Below are positions 14,484 to 17,898 of a DNA stretch of 17,898 bases, in pieces; the stretch's first letter is position 1, and the number at the start of each line of letters is the position of its first letter. Below the pieces are notes generated by a model. The model did no database searches. It was not told the DNA's origin and saw nothing but the letters and a program-made list of their open reading frames with translations. Position numbers and translations under genes: made by a program. The stretch is from Caldisericales bacterium (GTDB lineage: Bacteria; Caldisericota; Caldisericia; Caldisericales; Caldisericaceae), in contig WFSP01000066.1 of the NCBI GenBank assembly GCA_015485995.1, positions 1 to 17,898 on the forward strand. Reading direction: 5' to 3'.

Positions 14484-15217
14484 CTATGATCTATTTTATA
14501 AAATGATTTAAAATATTGTTGCAAACTATCTTCAACATCAAAAATTTCCATTATGGAGTTATCTAAAAAAAGGGTGTTTTTATTTCTGTTTCCCATAATT
14601 CTTCCATTTCCTAAAAGAAAAATTTGTTTCCCTATAAATTGGGCAGCATTTAGATTATGGGTAGAAATCAGCACAACCCTTTCCTCTGCAAGTTGATTAA
14701 GCATAAAAGCAATCTCAATTTTATAACGAGGATCAAGAAAATTAAATGGTTCATCTATTAAAACAATTTTAGACTTCTGGGCAAAAATCCTTGCAAGCAG
14801 TACAAGCTTTTTCTCGCCTGTACTTAGTTCATTAAAATCTTTTTCCAGTAGTTTTTCAAGGCCCAATGTCTTAGCAATAGGATCAACACTTTTTCTGCCT
14901 CTACGCGGATAAAATCCCCAACTTATAACTTCTCTTGCGCTCAAGGGTATGGAAGGTATTTCACTTTCCAAAAAAGAAATATCTTTTGAAAGATCATAAA
15001 GATTTATCTCATTTAGTTCTTTGTCTCTTATCTTTACGCTTCCCTTTTTATATTTTAAATATTTAATCAATATCCGCATAAGGGTTGATTTTCCACTTCC
15101 GTTCTTACCTAAAATAAGGTAAATACCATACTCGGAAATAGAAAAAGATAGGTTATTCAATACCGGAACGCCCACCTTGTACTCAAAATACAAATTTTCA
15201 ACCCTTATATATTGCAT
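14480..15217 (-). CDS. ABC importer ATPase, iron-siderophore/cobalamin type
   Basis: The 245-residue nucleotide-binding protein powers the adjacent FecCD-type permease. Walker A is LGKNGSGKST (36-45, Lys43), the signature is LSTGEKK (131-137), Walker B IVLIDE (151-156) with catalytic Glu156, and the H-loop His187 is in ISTHNL. The Q-loop is atypical: where FecE/BtuD-like proteins have a Gln (LPQ), this protein reads FLESE (82-86), so the Gln is replaced or shifted. The C terminus extends about 45 residues past the H-loop, as is usual. It overlaps the permease gene by 20 nt, a mark of translational coupling. Nothing shows whether the cargo is heme, siderophore or corrinoid. Confidence 0.9.
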   Translation of the reverse strand: MQYIRVENLYFEYKVGVPVLNNLSFSISEYGIYLILGKNGSGKSTLMRILIKYLKYKKGSVKIRDKELNEINLYDLSKDISFLESEIPSIPLSAREVISWGFYPRRGRKSVDPIAKTLGLEKLLEKDFNELSTGEKKLVLLARIFAQKSKIVLIDEPFNFLDPRYKIEIAFMLNQLAEERVVLISTHNLNAAQFIGKQIFLLGNGRIMGNRNKNTLFLDNSIMEIFDVEDSLQQYFKSFYKIDHS

Positions 15218-16220
15218 TGTTCCTTACCTTAAAAAACAGATAAACAAAAAATGGTGCTCCTATCAAAGAAGCAATGACGTTAATGGGTATTTCCTGAAAA
15301 GGAAGTATGGAACGTGCGATAAAGTCAAAAAGTGGCATTATAGTAGCACCGAGCATTGCAGTTATAATAGTGAGTTTAAATCTCTCATCACCTATTAACA
15401 TTCGCCCTATATGTGGAACGAACAACCCAACAAAAATAATGGTTCCAGATACAACAACAGAAGCAGATGCAAGCAGAGCAGAAACAACAAGCATTGCAGT
15501 TGTAAAGCGTTTTAGGTTTATGCCAAGGGAGTGCGCCGTAATATCGCTTGATAGGTATATATTCATTTTTTTAGCATTCCAAAGAAGATATAAAAGCCCT
15601 ACAATTAAAAAGGGAAGAGTAAAAATAAACTGATTTATAGTAGAATTGTTAAACCCTCTTAAGCTCCAGAACGTACTTTCCAAAAAAACATTTTTCTTGA
15701 ACATAGAAAGAAAGTTATTAAACGCAGAAAGTATGTAGGAAATAGCAATACCGATAAGAACTATAGCCGTACGGGAATATTCCGAGCTTATTCGCGTAGA
15801 AATGCGTGCAAGAACCAAAATCATAATAAGTGCAAACAAAAACGCCAATATGGAAGCAATAGATATACCAAAAAAACTTAAATTAGCACCTATAATAATG
15901 GCAATGCTTACTCCCAACTCCGCAGCGGAAGATATACCTAAAAAATACGGATCCACGAGTGGGTTTCTAAAAATAGTTTGCACGATAAGTCCGGCAAGTG
16001 ACAGCATTACTCCCACAGCAGAGGCAACGAGGAACCTGGGAAATCTGATATCAAATACAATCGAGTAAAATTTGCTGCCATTTCTGAGAGGTATGCTTAA
16101 AAAATCTTTTAAGGGAATATGTACCTGCCCAAAAAGTACAGAAATAACCGCTGTAAAAACTAATAACAGCGAAATTACAATAAAATAAATACGGAATCTT
16201 TTATCCACCCGCCTCACCAT
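15198..16220 (-). CDS. FecCD-family ABC importer permease
   Basis: The 340-residue integral membrane protein has about nine to ten hydrophobic segments. It carries the BtuC/FecCD landmarks GLIVQTIFRNPLVDPYFLG, in the first third, and GLFVPHIGRMLIGDERFK, which forms the cytoplasmic coupling region for the ATPase. It would form a homodimer with two ATPases and receive ligand from the binding protein encoded just upstream. The start is uncertain. ATG 16220 gives MVRRVDKRF and overlaps the binding-protein gene by 20 nt, but has no clear ribosome site. A TTG at 16226 and a GTG at 16208 (GAGG 3-4 nt upstream) are alternatives. Overlap at both ends shows a tight three-gene operon. Substrate unknown. 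Confidence 0.9.
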   Translation of the reverse strand: MVRRVDKRFRIYFIVISLLLVFTAVISVLFGQVHIPLKDFLSIPLRNGSKFYSIVFDIRFPRFLVASAVGVMLSLAGLIVQTIFRNPLVDPYFLGISSAAELGVSIAIIIGANLSFFGISIASILAFLFALIMILVLARISTRISSEYSRTAIVLIGIAISYILSAFNNFLSMFKKNVFLESTFWSLRGFNNSTINQFIFTLPFLIVGLLYLLWNAKKMNIYLSSDITAHSLGINLKRFTTAMLVVSALLASASVVVSGTIIFVGLFVPHIGRMLIGDERFKLTIITAMLGATIMPLFDFIARSILPFQEIPINVIASLIGAPFFVYLFFKVRNNAIYKG

Positions 16221-17469
16221 AAACAATATTAAAAAGTAATTTTAATGCCTGGATAATGCGGGGGCCCGGACGCTCAAAAATATCTGGGTTTTCAATAAAA
16301 ATTTTATTATTTTTAACCGCACTAATGTTCTTCCATCCAGGACGGTTTTTTACCTCATTTATATTTCCATCATACAGCAAAATTATTACATCCGGATTGG
16401 CCTGTATAATAGACTCATTATTCATAACCGGCCAATCACCTTTTGCATTTTCAGCTATATTTATTCCTCCTGCTTCTCCTATTAAAGCATTAATAAATGT
16501 ATCTTTTCCTGCAGACATCTTAGGATTATTCCAAATTTCCACATACACCTTTTTTCTTTTTGACTCAGGAATACCCATTGCTTTATTTATTACTTCTTTC
16601 TCTTCCTTTTGCATAGAAGCAACAAGCCTTTTGCTTTCCAAAACATTACCAGTTATTTTCCCAACAGTAAGCAGTAAATTATAAATATCTTTAATAGAAT
16701 GAGGATCTGAAGTATAAACATTTACTTTTAGTGATCTTAGTTTATTAACCACGGTAAGAGGTGTTCCCCTGGCAACGAATACTACATTTGGATTTAATGC
16801 AAAAATTCGTTCAATGGAGGGGTTGAAAAACCCTCCAACCTTTGGTTTTTCTTTCGCCTCAGGAGGGTAATTGGAATAACTCGACACTCCTACAACCTTA
16901 TTTCCAGCACCAATTGCAAAGAGAATCTCTGTGAGGTTGGGTGCAAGCGAAACAATTCTTTTAGGCTCAGAGTAGATGCTAATTTTGTTGTTTAAAACAT
17001 CATAGCCCGTAAATATTCTATAAAAAAACAGTTTACATTGTTTATTTTTAACCTCAACTGAACCATTTAATAATTTAGCCACAAAATTTACGGAAATCAT
17101 TGTTCTTCCTTTAATAATAAAGGGTTTTACCGCAAACAAATATTTCTTTTTAGATATAGTGCCGAACGAGTTACCCAATTTTACAAGTCCCGTATTATCC
17201 CCATATTTCAAAAGGATAGTTTTCGTATCGGCAATATAATGCACAGCACCTCCTGCATCTTCTACTACAGCACGCAAAGGGACAATATATTTATTATCTT
17301 TAAAAATCGGATTATGCGGAAGAACAAAGGCTTTATTATAAGTATCTATAAACGTTGTGTCTGACAAATTAAACTTAAAGAAGTATGTTACAGATTTAGC
17401 CGGAACAGCAAGCATTACGATAAATACGATGAGAATCAAAACAGTTACAACTTTCCAAAAATTATGCAA
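16201..17469 (-). CDS. Substrate-binding protein (BtuF/FepB type) with N-terminal copper amine oxidase-type stalk domain
   Basis: The 422-residue protein has a hydrophobic N terminus (6-23), without a lipobox Cys, so it is either cleaved and released or held by an uncleaved helix. Residues about 45-150 look like the copper amine oxidase N-terminal-like domain (PF07833), with KYIVPLRAVVEDAGGAVHY (60-78) and MISVNFVAKLLNGSV (124-138) as its two repeats. Residues 168-420 are a class III periplasmic-binding domain (PF01497): RIVSLAPNLTEILFAIGAG (171-189), YSNYPPEAK (198-206), VGGFFNPSIERIFALNPN (211-228) and RPGPRIIQAL (400-409). The fusion is unusual; these proteins are normally lipoproteins in Gram-positives. 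Start TTG 17469 has AGGAGGTG at the right distance. It heads the importer operon. No cobalamin riboswitch lies in the short upstream gap. Confidence 0.85.
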   Translation of the reverse strand: MHNFWKVVTVLILIVFIVMLAVPAKSVTYFFKFNLSDTTFIDTYNKAFVLPHNPIFKDNKYIVPLRAVVEDAGGAVHYIADTKTILLKYGDNTGLVKLGNSFGTISKKKYLFAVKPFIIKGRTMISVNFVAKLLNGSVEVKNKQCKLFFYRIFTGYDVLNNKISIYSEPKRIVSLAPNLTEILFAIGAGNKVVGVSSYSNYPPEAKEKPKVGGFFNPSIERIFALNPNVVFVARGTPLTVVNKLRSLKVNVYTSDPHSIKDIYNLLLTVGKITGNVLESKRLVASMQKEEKEVINKAMGIPESKRKKVYVEIWNNPKMSAGKDTFINALIGEAGGINIAENAKGDWPVMNNESIIQANPDVIILLYDGNINEVKNRPGWKNISAVKNNKIFIENPDIFERPGPRIIQALKLLFNIVYGEAGG

Positions 17470-17497
17470 AGCTTGTCACCTCCTTATAACTCTTCTC

Positions 17498-17503
17498 ATT
17501 ATA
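17498..17503 (-). promoter_or_regulatory. Possible -10 element of the importer operon
   Basis: A perfect TATAAT on the - strand (17503-17498) lies just after the stop of the comFC remnant and about 29 nt before the TTG start of the binding protein. The matching -35 position is weak (TTTCAA or similar), so either an activator is needed or the site is fortuitous. Confidence 0.35.
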
Positions 17504-17505
17504 GT

Positions 17506-17804
17506 CTAATCCATTTTTCTTGAAAACGCTATAAAAAAAATATTTCCATCAACTTTTTTCCATAAGGCCCTATTAATTTCTGCTGCAGTACTTCCTGTGG
17601 CATAAACATCATCAATCACTATAATAGAGCCATTTACAAAACCCTTTACCGCAAAGGCATTTCTAACATTCTTTATGCGAGCTACACGCGATAACCCCAC
17701 CTGTTTCTCCGTAGTTTTCACTTTCTCAATTCCGTTAAATAATTCAATCCTAAATTGAGCGATTCTCTATCACCCACTGATAATTTTAGGAAGTTATGAA
17801 AAAT
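17506..17804 (-). pseudogene. Truncated, probably frameshifted comFC (phosphoribosyltransferase-like competence protein)
   Basis: An open stretch from GTG 17721 to TAG 17506 (71 codons) matches the C-terminal third of ComFC/GntX proteins: QVGLSRVARIKNVRNAF, then the PRPP-loop sequence IIVIDDVYATGSTAAE, then FIAFSRK. ComFC is normally about 220-240 residues and has an N-terminal zinc-finger part and a PVPLxxxRxRxRGFNQ block; neither is found. Upstream, a second frame (17804-17718) reads SLNLGLNYLTELRK and would join as LRKVKTTEKQ if one A were restored in the GAGAAAG run, so a one-base frameshift is likely. That frame is itself closed by TAA at 17805-17807. Beyond lies only AT-rich DNA. I call it a decayed remnant, though a short expressed protein from GTG 17721 is not excluded. 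Confidence 0.6.
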
Positions 17805-17807
17805 TTA

Positions 17808-17898
17808 CAATGATTTTTTGTTTAGTTTTGGTAATATTTGAATAATGATAAGAAATTTATCCTATTTTTCCTCTGTTTTGTATCTGAATTTCTCTGTA
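17808..17898. other. AT-rich right edge without a recognised gene
   Basis: The last 91 bases are AT-rich, hold no open frame resembling a known protein on either strand, and show no hairpin or convincing promoter. The stretch may be the scar left by the deletion that removed the front of comFC, or an ordinary intergenic region. Confidence 0.4.

Noticed and set aside
17470..17505. Cobalamin riboswitch or iron box before the importer operon
   Set aside because: Only 36 nt separate the remnant from the binding-protein start, too short for a cobalamin riboswitch, and no Fur-type palindrome is seen.

Overview
The window is AT-rich, densely packed bacterial DNA, with strong Shine-Dalgarno sites (AGGAGG-type), short or overlapping gene junctions and sigma70-like promoters with unusually short 16-nt spacers. 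Gene content points to an anaerobic, Gram-positive-like or deep-branching thermophile-type lineage: a small-protein Fe-S cluster with NifX-like and DUF5320 proteins, secreted proteins with copper-amine-oxidase-type 'stalk' domains, DapF and a Clostridia-like glyA-upp-tagO-wecB order. Caldisericota, Coprothermobacterota or Clostridia would fit. The lineage is inference and cannot be settled from the sequence alone. No rRNA, tRNA or CRISPR array was seen.

Left edge (1-291): the 3' end of an integrase-type transposase, cut by the window border, is followed by a strong promoter and a structured leader that looks like a decayed tnpB 3' end with its RNA hairpins. These precede crcB/fluC (fluoride channel) and a DUF190 gene on the + strand (292-1008).

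Iron-sulfur region (1010-3700, - strand): a Fur-family regulator with a consensus promoter and palindromic operators heads a run of a DUF5320/4Fe-4S protein, a Gly/Tyr/Trp-rich protein, a NifX-like protein and, behind an intrinsic terminator hairpin, a TYW1-related radical SAM enzyme. This looks like an iron-controlled metal-cofactor handling module. A divergent MFS transporter (3786-5105, + strand) shares the regulatory gap.

Envelope and one-carbon region (5140-14483, - strand): from a promoter at 14456-14483 the order is glyA, upp, tagO/wecA, wecB, murA, dapF, a secreted BNR-propeller protein with a stalk domain, and a secreted phospholipase-D-like protein, closed by a hairpin at 5087-5116 that can end transcription from both sides. 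Several joints overlap by 4-20 nt, or have the next ribosome site written in the last codons of the gene before. The products supply serine/glycine and one-carbon units, UMP salvage, lipid-linked GlcNAc and ManNAc precursors, and two steps toward peptidoglycan.

Right region (14480-17898, - strand): an iron-siderophore/cobalamin-type ABC importer (binding protein, permease, ATPase) lies just upstream of glyA. Its binding protein has a stalk domain fused in front and no lipobox. Beyond it is a truncated, probably frameshifted comFC remnant, then AT-rich DNA without a recognisable gene.
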